Positions 18,380-27,982 of a stretch of DNA of 64,000 nt are shown here, piece after piece; positions within the stretch are counted from its first letter, which is position 1, and the number at the start of each line of letters is the position of its first letter. The stretch spans positions 1 through 64,000 of the forward strand of contig CM000690.1 of the NCBI GenBank assembly GCA_000149225.2, given 5' to 3'. The notes under the pieces were generated by a model. It was given only the letters and a program-made list of their open reading frames with translations. It was not told the origin of the DNA and ran no database searches. The translations under genes were made by a program, and so were the position numbers. This stretch comes from Lachancea kluyveri NRRL Y-12651. Its lineage: Eukaryota > Ascomycota > Saccharomycetes > Saccharomycetales > Saccharomycetaceae.

Positions 18380-20113
18380 CTAATTCGCGCCAATAAGCTT
18401 TTTGAATCCAAATGGGACATCCATCCTGTCTAGAATAATCTCTACCATTTTTATCTTCCCGTCGCTGTAATCTAACCGTTTCGTTAGCACATTCTTTAGC
18501 TCTCCAAGTTTTTCAACTTTATAAGAGGTGCTTCTGTCACCATTTCGATCACCAAAAACAGATAGGATATTACACCAGTCCCAATCGACTATGATATCGT
18601 TATAAGACCTCGTGGGTCCTTTGATGACTCTTTCCACAGAGTATCCACTGTTATTCAACATGAATATAATGGGATCAATCTCAAATCTAATATAAGAGGC
18701 AAGTTCTTGTAAAGTCATTTGGGCGGAACCATCGCCCTGGAATAGAATAACTCTGCCCGATTTTTTATAATCTTTGATAGCGAGAGATGCTCCTAATGTT
18801 GCAGGTAAGGCATATCCAATAGAACCGTAAAATGGTTGACCCACAAATTGGCAACCTTTCGAGTATTTTATATTTGGCATTTCAAACATAAAAGAGCACA
18901 TTTCGTTTATAATTACATCGTTCTCCCTCAATTGTGCAGATACGACTTGAGACAAGTTAGCCTGTGTCACTGTTTTAGAGTCATCATCCACAGTATAGCC
19001 GTTGTTATAAAGAGCGGTGGATTTCCTGGTTTTTACTTTTGGCATTGTTTTGGAGTTCATCCTCTGTAGCAACTCTTCGAAAAAGACATGACAATTAATA
19101 CCTGTGATAATATGTCCATTTGTCCCAACCTGAGCATAATCCTTACCAATAAAAATCACATCTTTTTTATCCAACGGGGTACTGCCTCCGACAAAGTAGC
19201 TCACTTCATTGATATTAGTACCCAAGTGTAAAATGAAGTCATTCTGGTCTAAAATCTCCAGAGTACCATTAGTGGAAAGTTCATTGTTGAAAACACCGTG
19301 GAAATTTGGTAGCGATTCATCTGCAAACCCTCTAGCAGTGGTGGTGTTATAACAATAGAAATTGAATTTTTCCAAAAACAAATTCAATTTTTCCAAATCA
19401 AATCTCATGAACTGGTCAACGATGAAGCCAGGGTTCCTAGAAGAATATATTCTCTTCAATGTTAACGAAACCATTTCTGATGTAGCGTGTGGGTCAACAC
19501 GCAACTTGGTGATAAAATCAAAGTTTAACTGTTTATTAAGGTCTACTGGAATCTCAGCGTCCGGTAAATTGGATGGTATGAATAGGTACCCTGGCTTCAT
19601 GTGACAGAATATAGATTCAATGACAGAATCTATTTGGTCCTGGATTTTTTCCAAGTTCTCATCTGATAAACTCTCTGTGTGAATGCTAAACGGCTCTGCT
19701 AATTTTTCGTAAACTTTATGGTCAGGAGCTTCATACGTTTTTTTTGGCGGGATCAAATGATGTATTTGGTTTAGTGGACAGGCGCCTCTCTTAGCGAGCA
19801 TTGAGCTAGTACCGACAATATGCAAAACGGGCGCATTTTCAGCAAATGCGCCACTTACAGCATTCAATGCAGACAGTTCACCGACACCATAAGTGGTGAT
19901 GAAGCAGCCAAATTTATTGATTCTTGAGTAACCGTCGGCAGCATAACCTGCGTTCAGCTCGTTGGCATTGCCACACCATTTAATTTGGGACTCATCAAAA
20001 TTATAAACATGCTCCAGTAGGTTTAAGTTAAAGTCACCTGGTACACCGAAAACAGTTTTAGTGACTTGAGAAAGCCTGTAGAACAAGTATGTTCCTAGTT
20101 GCATCGTGGACAT
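18380..20113 (-). CDS. Pyruvate-decarboxylase-like ThDP enzyme (divergent paralogue)
   Basis: The 577-residue protein spans the full Pdc family length (Pdc1 is 563). It keeps the key features: VFGVPGDFNLNLLEHV near the N-terminus, the cofactor-activating Glu in GNANELNAGYAADGY, a His-His pair (QIHHL), and the ThDP/Mg motif GDGSAQMTLQE followed by LNNSGYSVERVIKGP. That last segment holds the Asn-Asn and the catalytic Glu. An active 2-oxo-acid decarboxylase is therefore likely. The rest is clearly diverged from housekeeping Pdc1; segments such as GGSTPLDKKDVIF are unlike it, and the substrate could be pyruvate, phenylpyruvate, indolepyruvate or a branched 2-oxo acid. It is flanked by long empty spacers. 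The start is the first ATG (MSTMQLGTYLFYRL), which aligns with the Pdc1 N-terminus. Confidence 0.85.
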   Translation of the reverse strand: MSTMQLGTYLFYRLSQVTKTVFGVPGDFNLNLLEHVYNFDESQIKWCGNANELNAGYAADGYSRINKFGCFITTYGVGELSALNAVSGAFAENAPVLHIVGTSSMLAKRGACPLNQIHHLIPPKKTYEAPDHKVYEKLAEPFSIHTESLSDENLEKIQDQIDSVIESIFCHMKPGYLFIPSNLPDAEIPVDLNKQLNFDFITKLRVDPHATSEMVSLTLKRIYSSRNPGFIVDQFMRFDLEKLNLFLEKFNFYCYNTTTARGFADESLPNFHGVFNNELSTNGTLEILDQNDFILHLGTNINEVSYFVGGSTPLDKKDVIFIGKDYAQVGTNGHIITGINCHVFFEELLQRMNSKTMPKVKTRKSTALYNNGYTVDDDSKTVTQANLSQVVSAQLRENDVIINEMCSFMFEMPNIKYSKGCQFVGQPFYGSIGYALPATLGASLAIKDYKKSGRVILFQGDGSAQMTLQELASYIRFEIDPIIFMLNNSGYSVERVIKGPTRSYNDIIVDWDWCNILSVFGDRNGDRSTSYKVEKLGELKNVLTKRLDYSDGKIKMVEIILDRMDVPFGFKKLIGAN

Positions 20114-20340
20114 CTTTTATTGTACTGTTTTTTTTCTTGTTTAACTTTGAAAGTAGTGAAAATGACCTTAAATAGTTCGCATGTCTAGAAGTTTAAAGAT
20201 ATCTGTCTTTTATAACAATTATTATATGCCTTAGAGGAAACTTCTCGTGATAATTTAATGTGATGAAAAGCTGACAACCATCATGACGGATATATACGGC
20301 AAGTCACGGGTAAACAAGGTAGAGCGGGAAAAAAGCTTAA

Positions 20341-20380
20341 TGGTGAAACAAGGTAAAACAAGGCAAAACAAGGTAAAACA
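20341..20380. promoter_or_regulatory. Four 10-bp repeats upstream of the decarboxylase-like gene
   Basis: Four perfectly phased 10-mers of the type GGTAAAACAA, one base different in two of them. A related GGTAAACAAGG, which contains the forkhead-type core GTAAACA, lies at 20308. They lie 228-267 bases before the ATG. A 10-bp period places the sites on one DNA face. A role as an array of activator sites is inference. Confidence 0.45.
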
Positions 20381-21239
20381 AGGGGAACGGGGGGATCCTC
20401 AGCTTCTAGAAGTGCTCCTTTAATCATCACACGAGCGCGGAAAAAAATTCACACTGCCTGGTTTTAATAACCCTGAGTTTAAATAATCGAGACGAATCTA
20501 AGTTTAGTGGCTCGAAAAGGATCTACAAGGCCCTCATAAGAAATAGGAAAAAGTTATATTTGGTGTATTATTATTTGCCAAAAGAACAATCTCCACCTTG
20601 GGCTAGTTACTTTAAGCTTCCTCCTTTTATCGAAATGTATTTAGAATATAACTACTAGAGGATGTGTTCGTGAGGCTACGCGTTTAACTCTGAATAGATA
20701 TCGACGCAGATCTAGAGATGGTTACGTAGGAGACCTCGGAAGAGTCAGCTGCAAAGTCGAAGTACTGTATTAGAAAGAATTTTACGGGTCTTGGTCCAAA
20801 CACTATTCGAGGTGCGGGTTGTGCAGAATATGAAAAGTACCGCATGGCGATAATATAAGTGTGCCGATCACGGATTTGAAAAAGGACGCCCTAGATAGTT
20901 CGGATGGACATCACAAGTACACCCACCCGTTAAAATCATATTGCCCTCAAAAACGTCACAACAGTGCCATCACCGCACTTTAGCTGGGCTTACCGTAGGA
21001 AGAATAAATTGAGCATAACGACTTATTAAGTGAAACATTTACGTAATCAAAATTTAAATAGTGGAAGGCTTTTGGGCATTCCATAATAGAAAATACCGAA
21101 GATCTTTTATGGAACAAAATAATCTGCTGGAAACCGTCTGGAGAGAGCCTTTTTAGGTTTGAAACTACAAGTTGTAAACAAATGAACAGCCCAGATCAAG
21201 TAAATGCATATTCTTCTCACAGGGATTCTAAGCATTGGT

Positions 21240-21260
21240 CACGTGGTTCAGAAACACGTG
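21240..21260. promoter_or_regulatory. Pair of CACGTG E-boxes
   Basis: Two CACGTG palindromes start 15 bp apart. Such sites bind Cbf1 or Pho4 in S. cerevisiae. They lie just past the 3' end of the oxidoreductase gene and about 1.1 kb upstream of the decarboxylase-like gene, so the target is unclear. Confidence 0.4.
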
Positions 21261-21521
21261 AGCTTTTGGGGCGCATTCTGTTTTTCCACGAAAAGCGGCA
21301 TATGGAAGAATTTCAGTGGGGAGCATCAAGTTAGCAAGCCATGGTCTCAAACTAACTGCTTCGATTGTAAGCGTATCTCTTTCTATTTTGGTACATAGAT
21401 ATCCAAAGCTTCGTTCGAGATTTTAGTTTCTTTTTGAAGCTGAGAAACTTGATTAGTTTGAGATGTCATAAACAAGCCTCTTGGCTTTAAAAGTACGTAC
21501 GTTTCCTGCTAGTTGATGTAT

Positions 21522-22574
21522 CTATGACTTGACAACTTCAACGTGGTCACCATTCTTAGAAGAGGATTCTAAAAAGGCAGCAACACAGGCCAAGTGGTGA
21601 AATGCTACTTTTGGAGAGCCTCTGATAATGGATTTGTCTCCTTTGACAACAGCTTCATGGAAATTAACAAACTCCATATTGACACCAAATGAGCCTTCTT
21701 CGTCAACCTCAATGACTTCTTCTTTGGCTTCAGCCTCTGCAGAGTCGCCAATGATTACCCTAATTGTTGGTTTTCTCTTGTCAGAGATGTCAAGAGTAAT
21801 CGATCCATTGGTACCGTAAATCTTCAAAAAGATCCATTTGTCCGTAGAGCCAAAGGCAGATCCATATGTAAAAGTACCAATAGCACCCGATTCACGTAGT
21901 TTCAAAGTCGAGAAAACGACATCATCAGTACCAGACTCCTTGCGCAATTGCTTGGTCAAGGCGGAAACTGATCCAATTTCACCCAGTACGTCAGTAAGTA
22001 ACGCAAGCTGGTGAACACCTCCGTCGGATAAAAATCCACCGATGTGCTCTGGATGTTGTCTCCAAGAAGTAGTCATGTACTTGTTGTTCGCAGCGAAAGG
22101 ACCTGTAGAATTGTAAGTAAAACCAGCGACTGTACCAATTAATGCTAGCTTTTCCTTAACCACAGCAGCGCTGTTCAAGAACAACCAGTTCTCTGCAATA
22201 CCGATTGGTAAATCCGTTGAATCGGCTAATTTAACAATTTTCCTGGCCTGCTCTAGGTTGGCAGCAATTGGCTTTTCTAGCAACGCCGGCTTGCCTGCAG
22301 CGATACATTTTTCAACCGTAGCAGCATTGAACTGGACAGGTAGCAAGACATCAACACAAGAAACCTCCTCATCCTTTAGTATACTATCCAAGTCTTCATA
22401 GACTTTTTCATCTGAAATACCAGCCAATTTAGCGAAATCCTGGGCCTTACTCTTTGTTCTATTAAATGCGGCAACTACTTTAAATTTGTCGGGAAGTTCC
22501 TCATAAGATGGTAAATGTCTACTTTTAGCGAAAATACCGGTACCAACGATACCAACATTCAAAATTTCAGGCAT
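21522..22574 (-). CDS. NADP(H)-dependent oxidoreductase, YMR315W type (Gfo/Idh/MocA family)
   Basis: The 350-residue protein starts MPEILNVGIVGTGIF, with the Rossmann G-x-G-x-x motif. The family signature EKPIA follows at about residue 97 (the Lys-Pro that contacts the cofactor), then the catalytic-region stretch GGFLSDGGVHQLALL. It matches S. cerevisiae YMR315W along its whole length of about 349 residues. That enzyme is linked to NADPH supply; its physiological substrate is not settled. An in-frame extension upstream exists but has no ATG, so the start at 22574 is preferred. A TATATAAG-type box lies about 100 bases upstream on the minus strand. Confidence 0.9.
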   Translation of the reverse strand: MPEILNVGIVGTGIFAKSRHLPSYEELPDKFKVVAAFNRTKSKAQDFAKLAGISDEKVYEDLDSILKDEEVSCVDVLLPVQFNAATVEKCIAAGKPALLEKPIAANLEQARKIVKLADSTDLPIGIAENWLFLNSAAVVKEKLALIGTVAGFTYNSTGPFAANNKYMTTSWRQHPEHIGGFLSDGGVHQLALLTDVLGEIGSVSALTKQLRKESGTDDVVFSTLKLRESGAIGTFTYGSAFGSTDKWIFLKIYGTNGSITLDISDKRKPTIRVIIGDSAEAEAKEEVIEVDEEGSFGVNMEFVNFHEAVVKGDKSIIRGSPKVAFHHLACVAAFLESSSKNGDHVEVVKS

Positions 22575-24667
22575 TATGATCTCAGGATATTTGTGTTTTG
22601 ATATTGTTACTCTCAAAGTGCTGACTTCAAGAACAGAATTCTGCGTTGTTATATCACGGAAAAACCACCCCTTATATACTTTTCAAGACGAAGCGAATTG
22701 TGTCCTAATGTTGCGGTGCGCGTTATTCTTTGTTGCCCCGAACCGTTTTTAACAAACATGGCGTACTTTATCTCCGCTTGTAACGGCGTTACAGGAGTTT
22801 ACGTAAATTTGCGGAGTCACCAGTAAGCTCCGGAATACCAGCTTTCCTGACAAAAGAAGTTTATCCGTGCCGTCATTATTGAGTTTGAGCTGAATTGACT
22901 CAAACACGGCAATTCACTCTAGAAAATTAGTTTACAATGTACTCACAAAATGGGCACTGGCTACTTAAACTGTCTCGAGCAATTCAAAGCTAAAACAGGT
23001 AGGCGCGTGTCCAAAAGTTATCGACTAAAACTTCTCAGTCTCACTCGCAGCATTAACATGTAATCCGTTACAGTTAGGGTATCTCGAAAAGTTTTCCAAG
23101 CATTATCTCGTGTTTATTCTCCTCTTATGAGAAGCGCATGGCGGAGAAGAAAGAGTTTGTATTGTGTGCTGAAATTCTAAAGATACAGTACAGTGTACCA
23201 ATGACCCTGTACGATGTTTCGGTAGAAGGTGTATATGTTCCCTGATATATATATATACATGTTTGTACAGACATCTGAATTTAGGCATGATAGCCCTCGT
23301 GGAGCAGAAACCAGTAGCTGGCAAATAAGTATCGGTAGCCGATTGGCAGTGCGAACTTTCCTTAGTGTGGTGAACGACATCTCTGACCTAGAAGCAATTA
23401 GAGAATATGTTGGTTTTCTATCCCAATTCTGTTTAGTCTCGATACATCTGCGCGTATAATGCAAACGGCGATGAATCTTTTAATTGCTTGAACTGTTCAA
23501 AATATCCGAAAATCATTTTACCCACTTCACGTAGGTGTTATTTTACTGCTATTCACATACAAACACTAATGGTTTAATGCTTATAAAAAAGCACTCCAGG
23601 TAGTCATCTTGGAATTTCTATGCTCTTCACTTGGTTCTTATAGTCGTAGGTGAGAGTATTTACTTCAAAGTGACCACTTATTAAGCTGGGATGCATAACA
23701 TTTGCTTTGGAGATAACATTTTTTTTATGTATCTCTGTAATACTGAATTGGACTTGGAGAAATGGCATTGTTTATAAATCTGTATATACCCTAAAGATGT
23801 ATTATCGGTGTATTTGTAGAGGAATACAGGTTCAATCTTATCACGGTTACTTATTATGGTTTGTACCTGCTATTCTAGTTGTTGGGGAGGAAATAAAAGG
23901 AGGGATGAAGAGTTTGTCTAATGTCCGCAACATCTCATTACGAAGGTAATCTTGCGTATTTATACCAACGTTGTTCCTCAAAAATTATATGTGTCATTGT
24001 CATTAAGTGGATTTGGTGAACGGAAAAAAGTGTTTCTTTTTGACTTCAAAAGTACAAGGCTTTCTTTTTAGTGATTTACCAGGGAAATGCAAAACACGGA
24101 TTGTTTCTAGTGTATATTGCACTAAAAAGAATAAAGGATAAAAGAAGAGTATGGCACACTTTGGGTCATTTTAAGTATCAATAGGGTATGCATGTACTTT
24201 ACCGTGCAACGTTCTATATGAGAAACCTGACAAGCCTGGATTCGTAAAGTTATTTTATAGAACATAAAGCAAACGAAATAACTGAAGTGGGTAGAATAAA
24301 GGTTTATGAGGTGCTCCTTTTTATCCAAGAATGTTTTTGGGGAGACTTTATATTAGGATGTATCTTGATACATTAAAAGCTTGTTCCTGTTTTCTACCTT
24401 TAAACTTATAATTTGATACTCAAAAGTCTAAAAATTAAATTGTACATATAAATAAGAAAAGTTCTTTCAAAACAAAACTTTTTAGTAACACTTATAACAG
24501 TAACACAGACAACGCTCTCATATGTATGATTTATCATGTTTATAAAACTACCTCGATAGATTACAAAAGATGACGGTATTACCTACACTTTTTTTTTCTT
24601 TACCGATTTAGAGAACGTGTTGTCAAAATCTATAGATGAAAATCTTTTTGTAATTCATACCGCCTGG
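22575..24667. other. 2.1-kb spacer between accessory region and ARG81
   Basis: Promoter of the YMR315W-type gene on the left, 3' side of ARG81 on the right. Open frames are all under 100 codons and unrecognisable. There is a TA-rich run near 23242-23258. It marks the change from loosely packed accessory DNA to the dense conserved block. Confidence 0.5.
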
Positions 24668-27214
24668 TTAGGATAACATCAAATTCATTTCCCAGTCTTT
24701 ATACACTGAACACCAGTTATCGTTTTCTTCACCGTTCATCCTCCGTCGCCATACTTCAAACATAATTTGTCTCGCGCCCCAATAGGAACCCATGCCAGAG
24801 CTGGCCAACTTAGCTGCCCATTTTTTAAATGATAGCTGTAAGTTTGAGTCAACAGAAGAGCAACCGGCAATAAAACCTTGCCAAATCAAAGGAACTACCT
24901 TGACGTTTTTATGATCTATCAAGTCGGAAAGTTGGTTCAAATGTGATAGGACTTTTTCAACATACGATTGAAGCAGTTGGTTGTTCAAGTCTCTGGCCAT
25001 AGTAAAATAATAAATTATCAAACTGTAGTAAAAGCTCATAGTATGATGATAAACCCCCTCAATAGTATCATTAACAAATTCTCTAGTATGCGGTTTGTAA
25101 AAATCCCACTCAGATTTCCAATTCAATAATCTCTTCTCAAACTCAGTGCATAACTTGGCGTACTTCCTTGGAGCTGGAAGTTTATTCATTTTGTAATATT
25201 CACGATGTCTCACTAACCTCACACAATCGGAAAAACATAATATTAAAGAGTTGGGTAAACCATACAAGGCGTCAGTACTTAATATGTCCTGAGTCGTCGT
25301 AGACATCTTTGGATAATAATAGGTTTCGCTTGTAATGTTTGTGAAAATTGGTGTACTCCCACTACTTGAACTTTGTGGTTGTTTGACAAATTCGATGCGG
25401 ATCTTTCCATCTTTTTGGTTCAAAGATTCCTTAAACTCACCATCTGCAATATTTAAATCTTGACCTGTTTGCGACTCCTGAAGTTGCTCCCCAGTCACGT
25501 CCTCGTCATCCTTAATGACAATCTCCCCCTCTCTGACCTTGTCCAGAGCCGTACTATCTTGTATTAATTTCAAAAATGAAAAAATCCTATGCAACGCCTT
25601 TGCCTTTTCGGAAATTTTTGGCCGCGTTTTCATTCTTTCTTCGACAAAATCCTCACATATGGTTAAATGATATTGGCAGTCGGCCATTGTACCCCAGACA
25701 ACGTCAATAGAGTTCATGGAAAGAATTGCTGTCAAAATGTCCTTATACCTTTCTTGGTGAGCACTTGAGTTCAGACACTTTTTTAGAAAATTGGATGCTT
25801 GGCTTCTAAATTCAATACCTAAGTACAAGTAAAACCTCATTTGTGGAGTATTTTTTGGAAACTTGCTTTGCAAATTGAAACAGGAAACAGCAAGTAAGGC
25901 GTTTAGTAGTGAGTTTCGAGAATTAGAAGTGTAACCAATACCGGCTAAGTCACCTAGTGCCTTTAAAGCTCTAGGAAAATATATAGTTTTCCAAGGATTG
26001 GTGGGTAGAGCCACTACTGTCATCAGGTCTGCGACGTTTTGTAAGTAATAGTTTAACAAAAACCTTGCTAGCCCATGTACGTGCAATCCAGTAGTTGGAA
26101 GGCGCAACAGTATATTCTTGTCACTTTGTAAGTTAAAGATTGATGGATCGGGTACCACAGATGGAACAATCTCTAAAACACTTTCTGGCATTCGTGATTC
26201 ACCACCAGGAGCATGAATACTAATCAAGTTGTTCAACGGGACTAAACTGGGAAACTCGTCTTCTTGTGACGCAATTGTTTGATGCGTGTCATGTTTCTGC
26301 TGCTCTTGAACATCTTTGTCCTTATCTTCATTTCTGTGGGATAACAGTCGATAAACTTGGGAAACCTCCGCAATAGGATCGATACTTGCAAATCCGCCAT
26401 TGACTGTACCTTGAATATTACTCTGCTGGTTTCTATGTTGGTGTTGTCCATGATGTTGCCCGGAAGCGTTCTTTGCATCGTTAAAATCTGCAGTTGCGGA
26501 GCTTTCTGTATGATTACCGCCAGCAGGAAAGGTAAAGGTGTTTGTAGGAATACCCTGGACAGCAGATGCAGAAAGCAAAGCATCATCTCTCAGTTCATTA
26601 GATATCCATTCGTGACCAGTGAAGTTCATGGAAGAGAAATCAAAATCGAACAAGTCTGTAGGCGTAGAATTAGATATGGAGGAACTGCCCTTTGATTTTA
26701 CTGAAGTCGTACTGGATAATTTTGAGGAAACACTGCCCCCTCTGTTGTATGAAACATTGCGCTTCCTTTTTTTCCTTGGAACGTATTTCTTCTTGACCTT
26801 TTCTGTACCTCTAAACACACCAAATTTGTTGATTATCCACGTTTTATCACCGGCAATATTCTCGAGAGGCGGCGAATGTAGTGCCGATAGCTCATCGTCC
26901 ATGTCTTCGTAGAACTCATACTCATCCTGGTAACGCACGAAAGCAATGTTTCGCCGCTGAAACTGAGGCTCATCACTACCTGAGTCCGGCGAGTTTGGAG
27001 ACGGAGGCAGTTGGACGCCATATCTGTCAAACTTAATAGGTTTGGACCATCGTAGCTTGATATCATAACCACCACATTCAAAGCCAGAGCGTTCACATCT
27101 CTTACAACTAGGCCGTCCCAGATCACATTTGACTTTCCGTGAACGACAAGTCCAGCAACCTGTAAATGTCTTGGCTCTTCTGGGCTTCCGTATGTCGCTT
27201 TTTTCTACTTTCAT
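24668..27214 (-). CDS. ARG81: Zn2Cys6 arginine-metabolism regulator Arg81 (ArgRII)
   Basis: The 848-residue protein has a Zn(II)2Cys6 DNA-binding cluster at residues 20-47, cysteines at 20, 23, 30, 37, 40 and 47 (starts CWTCRSRKVKC). Acidic and Asn/Ser-rich linkers follow, and the large C-terminal region of fungal zinc-cluster factors. S. cerevisiae Arg81 (880 residues) binds arginine and, with Arg80 and Mcm1, represses biosynthetic and activates catabolic arginine genes. The gene is divergent from TAF13 with 199 bases between the ATGs, as in S. cerevisiae YML099C/YML098W. Confidence 0.93.
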   Translation of the reverse strand: MKVEKSDIRKPRRAKTFTGCWTCRSRKVKCDLGRPSCKRCERSGFECGGYDIKLRWSKPIKFDRYGVQLPPSPNSPDSGSDEPQFQRRNIAFVRYQDEYEFYEDMDDELSALHSPPLENIAGDKTWIINKFGVFRGTEKVKKKYVPRKKRKRNVSYNRGGSVSSKLSSTTSVKSKGSSSISNSTPTDLFDFDFSSMNFTGHEWISNELRDDALLSASAVQGIPTNTFTFPAGGNHTESSATADFNDAKNASGQHHGQHQHRNQQSNIQGTVNGGFASIDPIAEVSQVYRLLSHRNEDKDKDVQEQQKHDTHQTIASQEDEFPSLVPLNNLISIHAPGGESRMPESVLEIVPSVVPDPSIFNLQSDKNILLRLPTTGLHVHGLARFLLNYYLQNVADLMTVVALPTNPWKTIYFPRALKALGDLAGIGYTSNSRNSLLNALLAVSCFNLQSKFPKNTPQMRFYLYLGIEFRSQASNFLKKCLNSSAHQERYKDILTAILSMNSIDVVWGTMADCQYHLTICEDFVEERMKTRPKISEKAKALHRIFSFLKLIQDSTALDKVREGEIVIKDDEDVTGEQLQESQTGQDLNIADGEFKESLNQKDGKIRIEFVKQPQSSSSGSTPIFTNITSETYYYPKMSTTTQDILSTDALYGLPNSLILCFSDCVRLVRHREYYKMNKLPAPRKYAKLCTEFEKRLLNWKSEWDFYKPHTREFVNDTIEGVYHHTMSFYYSLIIYYFTMARDLNNQLLQSYVEKVLSHLNQLSDLIDHKNVKVVPLIWQGFIAGCSSVDSNLQLSFKKWAAKLASSGMGSYWGARQIMFEVWRRRMNGEENDNWCSVYKDWEMNLMLS

Positions 27215-27413
27215 GTCGCTGTGCCTTGCGTATCGCTAACAGTAGCTGTGGTTATCCCAATATGGCAGATTAGACCCAGATAGGCTTCTTTCTGGAGAAA
27301 TTTTTTTTCATCATAGGGAAAGACAGAGCGGGGAGTCTTCTCAGAACAGAAACTGCACCATTGAAAGATAACTATCAGAACGACGGTGGTCTGTGGGTAA
27401 AACAAGAGAGATA

Positions 27414-27917
27414 ATGTCTAGAAAGTTGAAAAAGACACACTTGTTTTCGAAAGATGTAGCCTCGCTGCTCTATGCTTATGGAGACGCTCCCCAACCGCTA
27501 CCAGAAACCGTTCAATGCGTTGACGAACTTGTGTCGGGTTATCTAGTCGATATTTGCACTGCTGCATACAGAACTGCCCAGACTGTACACAGGAATAAGA
27601 TCAAAGTCGAAGATTTTAAGTTTGTACTGAGGAATGACCCGGTAAAACTTGGTAGAGCGGAGGAATTGATGCAAATGAGCAAAGTGATCACAGAAGCAAG
27701 AAAACAGTTTGATAACTCCGAGGGTAAGTCTCTAAAAAGGGCCAGAGGAGAGGAGGTCCATGCTAAGGAGGATGAAGAATATGATGAGGAGAATGACCTT
27801 GACGAGACCGATGAGTTGCAGGGCAGCTCTCAGCTGACAGGTGTGGAAGGCAGCTCTAGTAAGAAGAAGGGTAATGGACCCGCTAAAAAAAAAAAGAAAA
27901 AGGATTCAAAAAACTAA
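27414..27917 (+). CDS. TAF13: TFIID subunit Taf13
   Basis: The 167-residue protein has the same length as S. cerevisiae Taf13. The N-terminal half (MSRKLKKTHLFSKDV ... LVSGYLVDI ... KVEDFKFVLRND) is the histone fold that pairs with Taf11. The C-terminal half is acidic and ends in a lysine-rich run. The frame is open a little farther upstream but without an ATG; the conserved N-terminus fixes the start at 27414. It acts in RNA polymerase II preinitiation complex assembly. It is convergent with ERO1, 65 bases between stops. Confidence 0.95.
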   Translation: MSRKLKKTHLFSKDVASLLYAYGDAPQPLPETVQCVDELVSGYLVDICTAAYRTAQTVHRNKIKVEDFKFVLRNDPVKLGRAEELMQMSKVITEARKQFDNSEGKSLKRARGEEVHAKEDEEYDEENDLDETDELQGSSQLTGVEGSSSKKKGNGPAKKKKKKDSKN

Positions 27918-27982
27918 TATTGCACTAACGCTATGTAACGAACTATTCATTTTATACTACAAAATCGGTAAGCAGAAAAAAC

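Larger units (their letters stand above)
20114..21521. other. Promoter-side spacer of the decarboxylase-like gene
   Basis: No gene is supported. It holds the 10-bp repeat array and, farther out, two CACGTG sites at 21240-21245 and 21255-21260, 15 bases apart. These are Cbf1/Pho4-type E-boxes. Confidence 0.5.
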
